A DNA stretch of 50,887 nt from Clostridiales bacterium (lineage in GTDB: Bacteria; Bacillota; Clostridia; Oscillospirales; Oscillospiraceae), in assembly GCA_020859945.1 (NCBI GenBank), contig JAJBVG010000005.1, forward strand, positions 1-50,887, read 5' to 3'. Numbering within the stretch: the stretch's first letter is position 1; the number at the start of each line of letters is the position of its first letter. The notes under the pieces were generated by a model. That model was not told the DNA's origin and searched no databases. It saw only the letters and a list, made by a program, of their open reading frames with translations. The position numbers and the translations under genes are program-made. Of the stretch, positions 17,356 through 25,702 are shown piece after piece.

Positions 17356-18966
17356 ATGTCTCATAAATTCCAAGCGGAAATTGAACGCCGGCGCACCTTT
17401 GCCATCATCTCCCACCCGGACGCCGGCAAAACCACCCTGACGGAAAAGCTGCTGCTCTACGGCGGGGCCATCAACCAGGCCGGCGTGGTCAAGGGCAAGA
17501 AAAACGCCCGGGCCGCCACCTCCGACTGGATGGAAATCGAAAAGCAGCGCGGTATCTCCGTCACCTCGTCGGTGATGCAGTTCCAGTACGAGGGCTTCTG
17601 CATCAACATCCTGGACACGCCGGGCCACCAGGATTTCTCCGAGGACACCTACCGCACCCTGATGGCGGCGGACAGCGCCGTGATGGTCATCGACGCGGCC
17701 AAGGGCGTGGAGCCGCAGACCCGGAAGCTGTTCAAGGTCTGCGCCATGCGGGACATCCCCATCTTCACCTTCATCAACAAGATGGACCGGGAGGCCCGGG
17801 ACCCCTTCGAGCTGTGCGAGGAGATCGAGTCCGAGCTGGGGGTGGAGACCTGCCCCATGAACTGGCCCATCGGCTGCGGCAAGGAGTTCAAGGGCGTCTA
17901 TGACCTGCGGGAGCGGAAAATTCTGCACTTCACCTCCCACACCAACGCCAAAGCCGCCACCGCCACCGAGGTGGAACTGGACGACCCCGCCCTGGTGGAC
18001 CTCATCGGTCAGGCCAAGCGGGACCAGCTGGCTGACGAGGTGGAGCTGCTGGAGGGGGCCGGGGCCGAGTTCGACATGGACAAGGTGCGCCACGGCAAGC
18101 TCTCCCCGGTGTTCTTCGGCTCCGCCTTGACCAACTTCGGCGTGGAGCCGTTTCTGGAGGCGTTCCTCCGCATGACCCCCGCGCCCCTGTCCCGCCGGGC
18201 AGGTGACGTGACGGTGGACAGCTTCGACGACAGCTTCTCCGGCTTCGTGTTCAAAATCCAGGCCAACATGAACAAGGCCCACCGGGACCGCATCGCCTTC
18301 GTCCGGGTCTGCTCCGGCCGGTTCGACGCGGACGAGGAGGTCTACCTGGTGCAGCAGCAGCGGAAGGTGAAGCTCTCCCGGCCCCAGCAGCTGATGGCCG
18401 CCGAGCGGGAAATCATCGAGGAGGCTTACGCCGGGGACATCATCGGCGTCTTTGACCCCGGCATGTTCACCATTGGCGACACCCTCTGCGCGCCGGGGAA
18501 GAACTTCCAGTTTGACCCCATCCCCACCTTCGCGCCGGAGCATTTTCGCCGGGTGCGCCCCAAGGACACCCTCAAGCGCAAGCAGTTCATCAAGGGCACT
18601 GAGCAGATCGCCCAGGAGGGCGGCATCCAAATTTTCAAGATCCCCTACACCGGCATGGAGGAGGTCATTGTGGGTGTGGTGGGCACCCTGCAATTCGACG
18701 TGTTCGAGTACCGGATGAAAAACGAGTACAAGGTGGACCTGGTGATGGAGAGCCTGCCCTACGAGTACCTGCGGTGGATCGACCGGTTCGATGGCGACCT
18801 GACCGAGGACCTCATCATCGGCGACGGCCAGGACGTGAAGCTGGTGGAGGATTACCACGGCGCGAAGCTGCTGCTGTTCTCCGCGCCCTGGTCGGTGAAC
18901 TGGGTGATGGACAAGAATAAGGCCAGAGGGCTGGAGCTGTCCGAGTTCGGCGGAGCCAGGCTGTAA
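17356..18966 (+). CDS. prfC: Peptide chain release factor 3
   Basis: RF3 is a translational GTPase that recycles RF1/RF2 from the ribosome after termination. The 536-residue product has the G1 loop SHPDAGKTTLTEKLL (residues 19-33), a G2 region ending RGISVTSSV, DTPGHQDF (G3) and NKMDREARD (G4), followed by EF-G-like domains II and III. Length and motifs fit RF3 and not EF-G, which would be ~690 residues. The ATG at 17356 follows TTTGGAGG; the frame continues upstream without a good start. It has its own promoter and a 5' leader with a possible uORF. Confidence 0.95.
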   Translation: MSHKFQAEIERRRTFAIISHPDAGKTTLTEKLLLYGGAINQAGVVKGKKNARAATSDWMEIEKQRGISVTSSVMQFQYEGFCINILDTPGHQDFSEDTYRTLMAADSAVMVIDAAKGVEPQTRKLFKVCAMRDIPIFTFINKMDREARDPFELCEEIESELGVETCPMNWPIGCGKEFKGVYDLRERKILHFTSHTNAKAATATEVELDDPALVDLIGQAKRDQLADEVELLEGAGAEFDMDKVRHGKLSPVFFGSALTNFGVEPFLEAFLRMTPAPLSRRAGDVTVDSFDDSFSGFVFKIQANMNKAHRDRIAFVRVCSGRFDADEEVYLVQQQRKVKLSRPQQLMAAEREIIEEAYAGDIIGVFDPGMFTIGDTLCAPGKNFQFDPIPTFAPEHFRRVRPKDTLKRKQFIKGTEQIAQEGGIQIFKIPYTGMEEVIVGVVGTLQFDVFEYRMKNEYKVDLVMESLPYEYLRWIDRFDGDLTEDLIIGDGQDVKLVEDYHGAKLLLFSAPWSVNWVMDKNKARGLELSEFGGARL

Positions 18967-19001
18967 GAATATTTTTTACAGGGAAAATTCCGCGAAAACC
19001 G

Positions 19002-19030
19002 TTGACAAGCCCGGTGAAAACTGATAAACT
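19002..19030 (+). promoter_or_regulatory. Promoter of the rplU-prp-rpmA operon
   Basis: TTGACA (19002-19007), 17-base spacer and TAAACT (19025-19030), in the prfC-rplU gap. Confidence 0.75.
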
Positions 19031-19129
19031 ATTCAAGCCGCATCGAGCAGGCAGCAAGGGTGAGGTCTGTCCAAAGAGTCTCAACACCTGCAAGAGCGAG
19101 CCCGTAATCAAGGAAAGAGGTGCAACCGC
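19031..19129 (+). promoter_or_regulatory. Ribosomal protein L21 leader RNA (probable)
   Basis: The ~95-base untranslated leader between the promoter and rplU contains a GGTGAG / CTCAACACC stem region and ends with GAAAGAGGTG as ribosome site. Firmicutes carry an autoregulatory L21 leader at this position. I assign it mainly by position and visible stems; a covariance search is needed to confirm. Confidence 0.5.
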
Positions 19130-19444
19130 ATGACAGCAATTATCGTGACCGGCGGCAAGCAGTACAAGGTGGCGGAGGGCGACACCCTCTTCATCGAGAA
19201 ACTGCCCGTGGAGGCCGGCGATACCGTGACCTTTGACCAGGTTCTGGCCGTGATCGACGGCGAGAACGCCACCTTCGGCACTCCCGTGGTGGAGGGCGCC
19301 AGCGTGGAGGCCAGCGTCGTCAAGAACGGCAAGGGCAAGAAGGTCCGTATCTTCAAGTATAAGCCTAAGAAGGGCTACCGCAAGCGTCAGGGCCATCGTC
19401 AGCCCTACACCAAGGTGACCATCGGCAAGATCACCGTGGCCTGA
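19130..19444 (+). CDS. rplU: 50S ribosomal protein L21
   Basis: L21 is a 23S rRNA-binding protein of the large subunit. The 104-residue product has the N-terminal [11 protein letters not shown] motif and the conserved basic end ([19 protein letters not shown]). It is first in the conserved rplU-prp-rpmA unit, followed after eight bases by prp. Confidence 0.98.
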   Translation: MTAIIVTGGKQYKVAEGDTLFIEKLPVEAGDTVTFDQVLAVIDGENATFGTPVVEGASVEASVVKNGKGKKVRIFKYKPKKGYRKRQGHRQPYTKVTIGKITVA

Positions 19445-19452
19445 GGGTTGCA

Positions 19453-19782
19453 ATGACCACCGCAGCCTTTCATATGGAGGGGGATCGCATCGTCAGCTTC
19501 GACATCAGCGGTCACAGCGGCTATGGCGAGGAGGGCAGCGATATCGTCTGTGCCGCCATCTCCGCCGTGGCGGGTATGGTCGAGTGTACCTTTAACGAGG
19601 TGCTGGGCCTGGCCGCCGCCGTCAAGCTGGAGCCGGACTCCGGCCACCTTTCCCTCCGTCTGCCGGGGGGCCTTTCCGAGATGGACGAAAACACCTGCCA
19701 GACCATGCTGGTGGGCATGATGGTCTATCTCACCGCCTTCCACGAAGACTATCCCGATTATATTGAAGTTACGGAGGTGTAA
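19453..19782 (+). CDS. prp: Ribosomal-processing cysteine protease Prp
   Basis: Prp removes the N-terminal extension of L27 in Firmicutes and related groups. The 109-residue product has the catalytic pair in SGHSGYGEEGSDIVCAAIS, with H21 and C33. It sits between rplU and rpmA, as is usual. The downstream L27 has the matching cleavage sequence, so enzyme and substrate are encoded side by side. Confidence 0.95.
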   Translation: MTTAAFHMEGDRIVSFDISGHSGYGEEGSDIVCAAISAVAGMVECTFNEVLGLAAAVKLEPDSGHLSLRLPGGLSEMDENTCQTMLVGMMVYLTAFHEDYPDYIEVTEV

Positions 19783-19788
19783 CGACTT

Positions 19789-20073
19789 ATGAAGATTTCC
19801 ATCCAGTTCTTCGCCCACAAAAAGGGCGTTGGCTCCACCCGCAACGGCCGGGATTCCGAGGCCAAGCGTCTGGGCGTCAAGCGCGGTGATGGGCAGTTCG
19901 TCCTGGCCGGCAACATTCTGGTCCGTCAGCGCGGCACCAAGATCCACCCCGGCACCAACGTGGGCAAGGGCAAGGACGACACCCTGTTCGCCCTGAAGGA
20001 CGGCACCGTCAAGTTCGAGCGCCTCGGCAAAGACCGCAAGCAGGTCTCTATCGTCGAAGCCATCGAGCAGTAA
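19789..20073 (+). CDS. rpmA: 50S ribosomal protein L27, N-terminally extended
   Basis: L27 reaches the peptidyl-transferase centre with its N-terminus. The 94-residue product begins [13 protein letters not shown]; by analogy with Staphylococcus, Prp would cut after QFF and expose AHKKG. The conserved core [20 protein letters not shown] follows. Here the pre-sequence is eight residues long. A terminator lies 13 bases downstream. Confidence 0.98.
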   Translation: MKISIQFFAHKKGVGSTRNGRDSEAKRLGVKRGDGQFVLAGNILVRQRGTKIHPGTNVGKGKDDTLFALKDGTVKFERLGKDRKQVSIVEAIEQ

Positions 20074-20085
20074 TCACTCGCCTTT

Positions 20086-20120
20086 AACGCACCGGACATA
20101 CTTCGTTCGGTGCGTTTTTT
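20086..20120 (+). terminator. Terminator after rpmA
   Basis: AACGCACCG / CGGTGCGTT stem (9 bases) around a 13-base loop, then a T tract (TTTTTT including the stem end). Confidence 0.8.
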
Positions 20121-20322
20121 GAGCCTTGCGGCTCTCGACCAAAATCACGGATTTTGGTCGAAAATGCGGCCCCGGCAGCGCACGCGCAAGCGCGCACGTT
20201 TGGGGCCTCCCTGTGTGCTTTTGCCGGTACACGCCCGGCTAAAAGCACGGATTTCAATTTATTTTGTTGCTGCGCAACAAAATTTCCGTGGGGGAGACGT
20301 TCTTCCGCTTTTCCTCGGAAAA
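20121..20322. other. Run of six consecutive hairpins between rpmA and obgE
   Basis: After the terminator come GAGCC/GGCTC (20121-20134), an 11-base perfect stem CGACCAAAATC/GATTTTGGTCG (20136-20160), GGCCCC/GGGGCC (20168-20207), GTGCTTTTGCCGG/CCGGCTAAAAGCAC (20215-20248), and a nested CACGGA/TCCGTG around ATTTTGTTGC/GCAACAAAAT (20246-20290). TTTTCC/GGAAAA (20309-20322) is the last. There is no credible reading frame. It could be a structured leader of obgE, a small RNA or decayed mobile DNA. Confidence 0.6.
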
Positions 20323-20357
20323 CCACCTTTTCAACAGTCTGTATCAGGAGGAACGGT

Positions 20358-21638
<1,281 letters not shown>

Positions 21639-21647
21639 ACCGCAAAA

Positions 21648-21681
21648 AGCGCACACCGGCAACTTTCAGCCGATGTGCGCT
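21648..21681 (-). terminator. Terminator of tRNA-Leu
   Basis: On the minus strand AGCGCACATCGGC / GCCGGTGTGCGCT form a 13-base stem (one wobble or mismatch) followed by TTTT. It lies between the convergent obgE and tRNA genes and may also end obgE. Confidence 0.75.
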
Positions 21682-21691
21682 TGCTCCGACG

Positions 21692-21777
21692 TGGTGCGGG
21701 TAACAGGGGTCGAACCTGCACGCCGTAAGGCACAAGAACCTAAATCTTGCATGTCTGCCAATTCCATCATACCCGCA
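21692..21777 (-). tRNA. tRNA-Leu(UAG)
   Basis: Read on the minus strand: acceptor TGCGGGT / ACCCGCA with encoded CCA (body 21695-21777). The D-arm region is ATGATGGAATTGGCAGACAT, and the anticodon stem CAAGA/TCTTG has loop TTTAGGT, giving anticodon UAG. A long variable arm (TGCCTTACGGCGT) typical of leucine tRNAs and a T-loop GGTTCGACC follow. Confidence 0.93.
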
Positions 21778-21790
21778 TTTTGCTTCTAGT

Positions 21791-21820
21791 AGTGTAACAC
21801 AAACCGGGCGGCCTCGTCAA
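21791..21820 (-). promoter_or_regulatory. Promoter of tRNA-Leu
   Basis: On the minus strand, TTGACG (21820-21815), 18-base spacer and TACACT (21796-21791), 14 bases before the mature tRNA 5' end. Confidence 0.65.
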
Positions 21821-21854
21821 GCCGCCATTTGTCCGATGAAAAGGAGCGTTCTCC

Positions 21855-22931
21855 ATGTCCGATGCCGCCGGGCGCTGCGCCGCCGCGTCCTTTCCCCTAC
21901 TGAACTGGTATCACGACCACTGCCGCACCCTGCCCTGGCGCAGCGACCCCACGCCGTACCATGTCTGGGTGTCGGAGATCATGCTCCAGCAGACCCGGGT
22001 GGCGGCGGTGTTGGGCTACTACACCCGGTTCATGGCCGCGCTGCCCACGGTGGCGGATCTGGCCCAGGTGGACGAGGACACGCTGCTCAAGCTGTGGCAG
22101 GGGCTGGGGTACTACAACCGGGCCAGGAACCTGCAAAAGGCCGCCCGGCAGATCATGGAGGTCCACGGAGGGCAGTTCCCCAGCGCCTACGAGGACATTT
22201 TGGCCCTCCCCGGTGTGGGGGAGTACACCGCCGGGGCCATCGCCTCCATCGCCTTTGGGCAGGCGGTGCCCGCCGTGGACGGCAACGTTTTACGGGTCAT
22301 CGCCCGGCTCACCGGGGACGAGGGGGACATCACCCGCCCGGACACCAAGCAGCGCATCCGCCGGCTGCTGCTGGACACCATGCCCCGGAACCTGCCGGGG
22401 GCCTACAACCAGGCGCTGATGGAGCTGGGGGCGCTGGTCTGCCTGCCCAACGGCGCGCCGGACTGTGCCCATTGCCCGGTGGCGGCGTGGTGCGTGGCCT
22501 GTCAGCAGGGGCGCACCGCCGAGCTGCCCGTCAAAGCCGCCAAGCGGCCCCGGACGGTGGAAAGCCGCCGGGTGTACCTGCTCTTTTGGGAGGACAAGGT
22601 GGCCCTGCGCCGCCGCCCTCAGCGGGGGCTGCTGGCCCGACTGTGGGAGTTTCCCAACGAGCTGTCTGACGTGACGCCGGAATACCTGGCCGGGGCTGTT
22701 TCCACCGCCCCCGGCCCCACGGGGAAGCACATCTTCACCCACCGGGAGTGGCACATGGATTCCCTGCTGGTGGAGCTGGGCGGATCGGAGCTGCCCGACG
22801 GCTGGGTCTGGGCCGGAGCGGAGGAGCTGGCGGCGGTGTACGCCGTACCCAGCGCCTTCGACGCCTTCCGTTCAGCGGTAGAAAAAAGACTAGCTGCCAG
22901 CCATTCGCTGTTCGTGGATACGGCTGGCTGA
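21855..22931 (+). CDS. mutY: A/G-specific adenine DNA glycosylase
   Basis: MutY removes adenine mispaired with 8-oxoguanine. The 358-residue product has the HhH-GPD core with the catalytic glutamate E41 (SEIMLQQTRV), LPGVGEYTAGAI, the aspartate D142 (AVDGNVLRV) and the 4Fe-4S pattern CLPNGAPDCAHCPVAAWC. A Nudix-like recognition domain follows in the C-terminal third. ATG follows AAAAGGAG. It is convergent with the FAD protein gene, with a shared terminator between them. Confidence 0.95.
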   Translation: MSDAAGRCAAASFPLLNWYHDHCRTLPWRSDPTPYHVWVSEIMLQQTRVAAVLGYYTRFMAALPTVADLAQVDEDTLLKLWQGLGYYNRARNLQKAARQIMEVHGGQFPSAYEDILALPGVGEYTAGAIASIAFGQAVPAVDGNVLRVIARLTGDEGDITRPDTKQRIRRLLLDTMPRNLPGAYNQALMELGALVCLPNGAPDCAHCPVAAWCVACQQGRTAELPVKAAKRPRTVESRRVYLLFWEDKVALRRRPQRGLLARLWEFPNELSDVTPEYLAGAVSTAPGPTGKHIFTHREWHMDSLLVELGGSELPDGWVWAGAEELAAVYAVPSAFDAFRSAVEKRLAASHSLFVDTAG

Positions 22932-22960
22932 TACGAACAGTGCAGAACGAAAAATGCTTA

Positions 22961-23002
22961 AAACCACCGTTTCCCTGTCCTTTTTGGGGAAACGGTGGTT
23001 TT
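22961..23002. terminator. Bidirectional terminator between mutY and the FAD protein gene
   Basis: A perfect 15-base stem AAACCACCGTTTCCC / GGGAAACGGTGGTTT with an 11-base loop, A-rich on the left and T-rich on the right, so it can end both convergent transcripts. Confidence 0.85.
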
Positions 23003-23008
23003 CCTGTC

Positions 23009-23040
23009 ATTGCACATTGCACATTGCTAATTGCTAATTG
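23009..23040. repeat. ATTGCNN heptamer repeat overlapping a stop codon
   Basis: Tandem units ATTGCAC, ATTGCAC, ATTGCTA, ATTGCTA, ATTG. The minus-strand FAD protein gene ends in this array: its last codon AAT and its TAG stop are repeat sequence. Confidence 0.8.
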
Positions 23041-24614
23041 ACGCAGACAGCTTCCGCCGTCCGCACTCCGTCCACGGCGGCGGAGACGATGCCTCCGGCG
23101 TAGCCGCAGCCCTCGCCGCAGGGGTACACCCCCCGGAGGGCGCACTGGCCGCTCTCGTCTCTTGGCACCTTCACCGGGGAGGAGGAACGGGTCTCCACGC
23201 CAGTGAGCACCGCGTCCGGGTGGGCGAAGCCCCGTACCTTCCGGTCCAGCAAGGGCAGCGCCCCCCGCAGGGTTTCGGTGACGTAAGGGGGCAGACAGCC
23301 CTCCAGCGTGGTCCACTTGACGCCGGGGCGGTAGGTGGGTTCCACCTCTCCGCCGCTGACGCTGGCCCGCTCCGCCAGGAAGTCCTCCACCCGCTGGGCG
23401 GGAGCCACGAAGCCGCCGCCGCCCGCCAGGAACGCGGCCCGCTCCCACTGCTGCTGAAACCGCACCCCGGCCAGCGGGTCACCGCCGCCGAAGTCACCGG
23501 GGTTCACCCCCACCAGAAAGCCGCCGTTGATATTCACGCCGTCTCTGGCCCGGAGGCTCATGCCGTTGGTGACCAGCAAGCCCGGCTCCGAGGACGAGGC
23601 CACCACCTGCCCGCCGGGGCAGACGCAGAAGGAGAAGGCGCTGCGGCCACCCGGCAGGTGGCAGCTGAGCCGGTAGTCGCTGGGGGGCAGCCTGTCCCAG
23701 AAGTCGCCGTACTGGGCGCGGCTGATGGCCTCCTGCCGGTGCTCGATGCGCACGCCGATGGCGAAGGGCTTCTGTTCCAAGGGGACCCCTGCCTCCAACA
23801 GCACCTGGAAGGTGTCCCGCGCACTGTGGCCGGGAGCCAGAATCAGCGTGTCGGCGGGGAGGGTGTAGGTGCTTTCCGCGGTGCGCACCTGTACCCCGGT
23901 GAGACGGCCTCCCGCCTGCTCCAGCCCTACCAGCCGGTGGCCGAAGCGCACGTCACAGCCCAGCCGCACCAGCTCCAGCCGGATGTTTTTCACCACCTGC
24001 CGCAGAACGTCTGTTCCCACATGGGGCCGGAAAGAATAGGCCACATCCTCCGGCGCGCCCATGACGACAAAGGTGTCCAGCACCGTTTGGATGCGGGGGT
24101 CGTGGGTGCCGGTGGTCAGCTTGCCGTCGGAAAAGGTGCCCGCGCCGCCCTCGCCAAACTGGACGTTGCTGTCCGGGTCCAGCTCGCCGGTGCGCCAGAA
24201 CCGTTCCACCGCCGCCGTCCGCTGCTCCACGGGAGCGCCCCGCTCCAGCACGATGGAGGGGATGCCCGCCCGGGCCAGATACAGGGCTGCGAACAGCCCC
24301 GCCGGGCCCATGCCCACCACCACCGGGGGCAGTCCGCCCTTGCGTTTCGGCGTGGGGAATTGGTACGTCTGCCGGGGCAGCTGGCTGACCCGCTTGTCCC
24401 GGACCCGGCGCAGTACGGCGGCCTCGTCGTCCACCGCCGCGTTGACAGCCACGACCATGTGAACGTCGTCCTTCCGCCGGGCGTCGATGGACTGCTTCAC
24501 CAGCTCCAGCCGCCGGAGCTGATTCGGGGGCAGCCGCAGCAGCTTGGCCGCCTTGCGGTATAATTCTTCCTCCCGGTAGTCCACCGGCAGGGAAAGGTTG
24601 TTGATTCGCAGCAT
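23034..24614 (-). CDS. NAD(P)/FAD-dependent dehydrogenase, COG2509 type
   Basis: The 526-residue product is an uncharacterised flavoprotein family common in Firmicutes. An N-terminal domain (~residues 1-85, LVKQSIDARRKDDVHMVVAV) precedes a GMGPAGLFAALYLARAG dinucleotide-binding fold. Family motifs include GEGGAGTFSDGKLTTG, APGHSARDTF and the C-terminal GEGCGYAGGIVSAAVDG, which closes the FAD site. The substrate is unknown. It is transcribed leftward from a promoter at 24711-24739, and its leader carries a TTAGCTN repeat array. Its stop codon lies inside an ATTGCNN array. Confidence 0.85.
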   Translation of the reverse strand: MLRINNLSLPVDYREEELYRKAAKLLRLPPNQLRRLELVKQSIDARRKDDVHMVVAVNAAVDDEAAVLRRVRDKRVSQLPRQTYQFPTPKRKGGLPPVVVGMGPAGLFAALYLARAGIPSIVLERGAPVEQRTAAVERFWRTGELDPDSNVQFGEGGAGTFSDGKLTTGTHDPRIQTVLDTFVVMGAPEDVAYSFRPHVGTDVLRQVVKNIRLELVRLGCDVRFGHRLVGLEQAGGRLTGVQVRTAESTYTLPADTLILAPGHSARDTFQVLLEAGVPLEQKPFAIGVRIEHRQEAISRAQYGDFWDRLPPSDYRLSCHLPGGRSAFSFCVCPGGQVVASSSEPGLLVTNGMSLRARDGVNINGGFLVGVNPGDFGGGDPLAGVRFQQQWERAAFLAGGGGFVAPAQRVEDFLAERASVSGGEVEPTYRPGVKWTTLEGCLPPYVTETLRGALPLLDRKVRGFAHPDAVLTGVETRSSSPVKVPRDESGQCALRGVYPCGEGCGYAGGIVSAAVDGVRTAEAVCVN

Positions 24615-24637
24615 AGTTTTTCCATCCTGTCGATATA

Positions 24638-24709
24638 GTAGCTGTTGGCTCCGCTTCTGCTCACTAACAGCTAATAGCTAAAAGCTAACAGCTGATAATT
24701 GCACATTCT
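24638..24709. repeat. TTAGCTN heptamer repeat array, copy 1
   Basis: On the minus strand: tandem heptamers ending in variable bases (CAGCTGT, TAGCTTT, TAGCTAT, TAGCTGT), a ~15-base spacer and an inverted remnant. It lies in the leader of the FAD protein gene and shares AACAGCTGATAATTGCA with the region after ftsY. Confidence 0.75.
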
Positions 24710-24710
24710 C

Positions 24711-24739
24711 AGTATACCACACCGCCCCGACCCCGTCCA
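24711..24739 (-). promoter_or_regulatory. Promoter of the FAD protein gene
   Basis: On the minus strand, TGGACG (24739-24734), 17-base spacer and TATACT (24716-24711). It places the heptamer array in the untranslated leader. Confidence 0.55.
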
Positions 24740-24769
24740 GAGGGCGAAACTGTTCGTGTGAGGTGAACT

Positions 24770-25417
24770 ATGGTCGGTTATTTCGTCACCCAGGGCAACT
24801 GCCCTCGGTACTTCCGGGAGGAGGCGCTGGGCCTGCCCCTGCTCCGGGGCCAGCTGCCTCAGCGGGGCAATTCTGCCCGTTGGGAACGGAAGGCCCTTCG
24901 CTTTTTCTGCCGGGCGGGGGTGCATTGCCTGCTGAATGGCCCGGAGAACGCCGCGCTGCCCCTGACCGAGACGGGTTCCCTCTATCGCCGCAAGGCGGCG
25001 GAACTTGCCCTCGTGGAGCTGGAACGGCGGGGCGTGCCGCGTGAAACGGCGGTTGTGGGCCTCTGGGCCAGCCACGCCAGCCGGGAGCTGGAGGCCGCCT
25101 GCCGCGCCCTGGCGGGACAGGTGCGGGCACTGGCCCTGGAGCTGCCGGAGCGGGAGACCCTGTCCTGGGAGCTGCAACAGGAGTACGGCATCCCCGTGTT
25201 CCGGGGAGAAGGGACCGTCACCCTCTGCTTCACCCCCGCCCCGCCGCAGGAGAACCGCCTGCTGCTGGGAGAAATGCGGCCCAATGTGCCGGGAATCGCC
25301 TTCTCCGCGCCGGGGGTGGAGTTGCCGCCCGGCTGTCCGGTGACGGCGCTGCTGGCCCTGCTGGGGGAGACGGGGCGGCTGGGCTGGGAGCGGATACAGG
25401 GGGGGGATTTGCAGTAA
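24770..25417 (+). CDS. Conserved-looking protein of unknown function
   Basis: The 215-residue product starts at ATG after GTGAGGTGA. No transmembrane segment or signal peptide is visible. Residues ~75-145 form alternating helices and strands (AVVGLWASHASRELEAACRA), suggesting an alpha/beta fold with a serine/histidine pair. The codon use matches neighbouring genes, and the long frame with normal composition suggests a real gene. I recognise no family. It is divergent from the FAD protein gene and ends 285 bases before smc, which has its own promoter. Confidence 0.6.
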   Translation: MVGYFVTQGNCPRYFREEALGLPLLRGQLPQRGNSARWERKALRFFCRAGVHCLLNGPENAALPLTETGSLYRRKAAELALVELERRGVPRETAVVGLWASHASRELEAACRALAGQVRALALELPERETLSWELQQEYGIPVFRGEGTVTLCFTPAPPQENRLLLGEMRPNVPGIAFSAPGVELPPGCPVTALLALLGETGRLGWERIQGGDLQ

Positions 25418-25455
25418 GTCATTTTTTGAGGCGAAAAGAAGAATTTGCTTTTTGT

Positions 25456-25503
25456 GGGGGCGGCGCTCCGCCGCCCGCAGATTTTATGTTCCGCCCCTAC
25501 AGG
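25456..25503 (+). repeat. GC-rich palindromic repeat, copy 2 (divergent)
   Basis: GGGGGCGGCG / CGCCGCCC palindrome and the shared right end CCGCCCCTACAGG. It lies in the 25418-25702 gap upstream of the smc promoter. Confidence 0.6.
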
Positions 25504-25622
25504 AAGATGGATGAAATTACCTTCACAGTTTCTGTGAATCGGAACCTTCGCAAAATCAACCCCGAAAGAGAGCCGTATTTGTCATCATTTCCGCAAAATT
25601 GATTTCTCCGTCCTCTTTCCCG

Positions 25623-25651
25623 TTGCAATTTGGGAGACAAACGGCTATAAT
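25623..25651 (+). promoter_or_regulatory. Promoter of smc
   Basis: TTGCAA (25623-25628), 17-base spacer and a consensus TATAAT (25646-25651). Initiation near 25658 argues against an in-frame TTG at 25661 as the translation start. Confidence 0.75.
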
Positions 25652-25702
25652 TAACCTGTATTGCTGTATCGAGAACGAAAATTTGAGGATAGAGGTGTCC
25701 CC

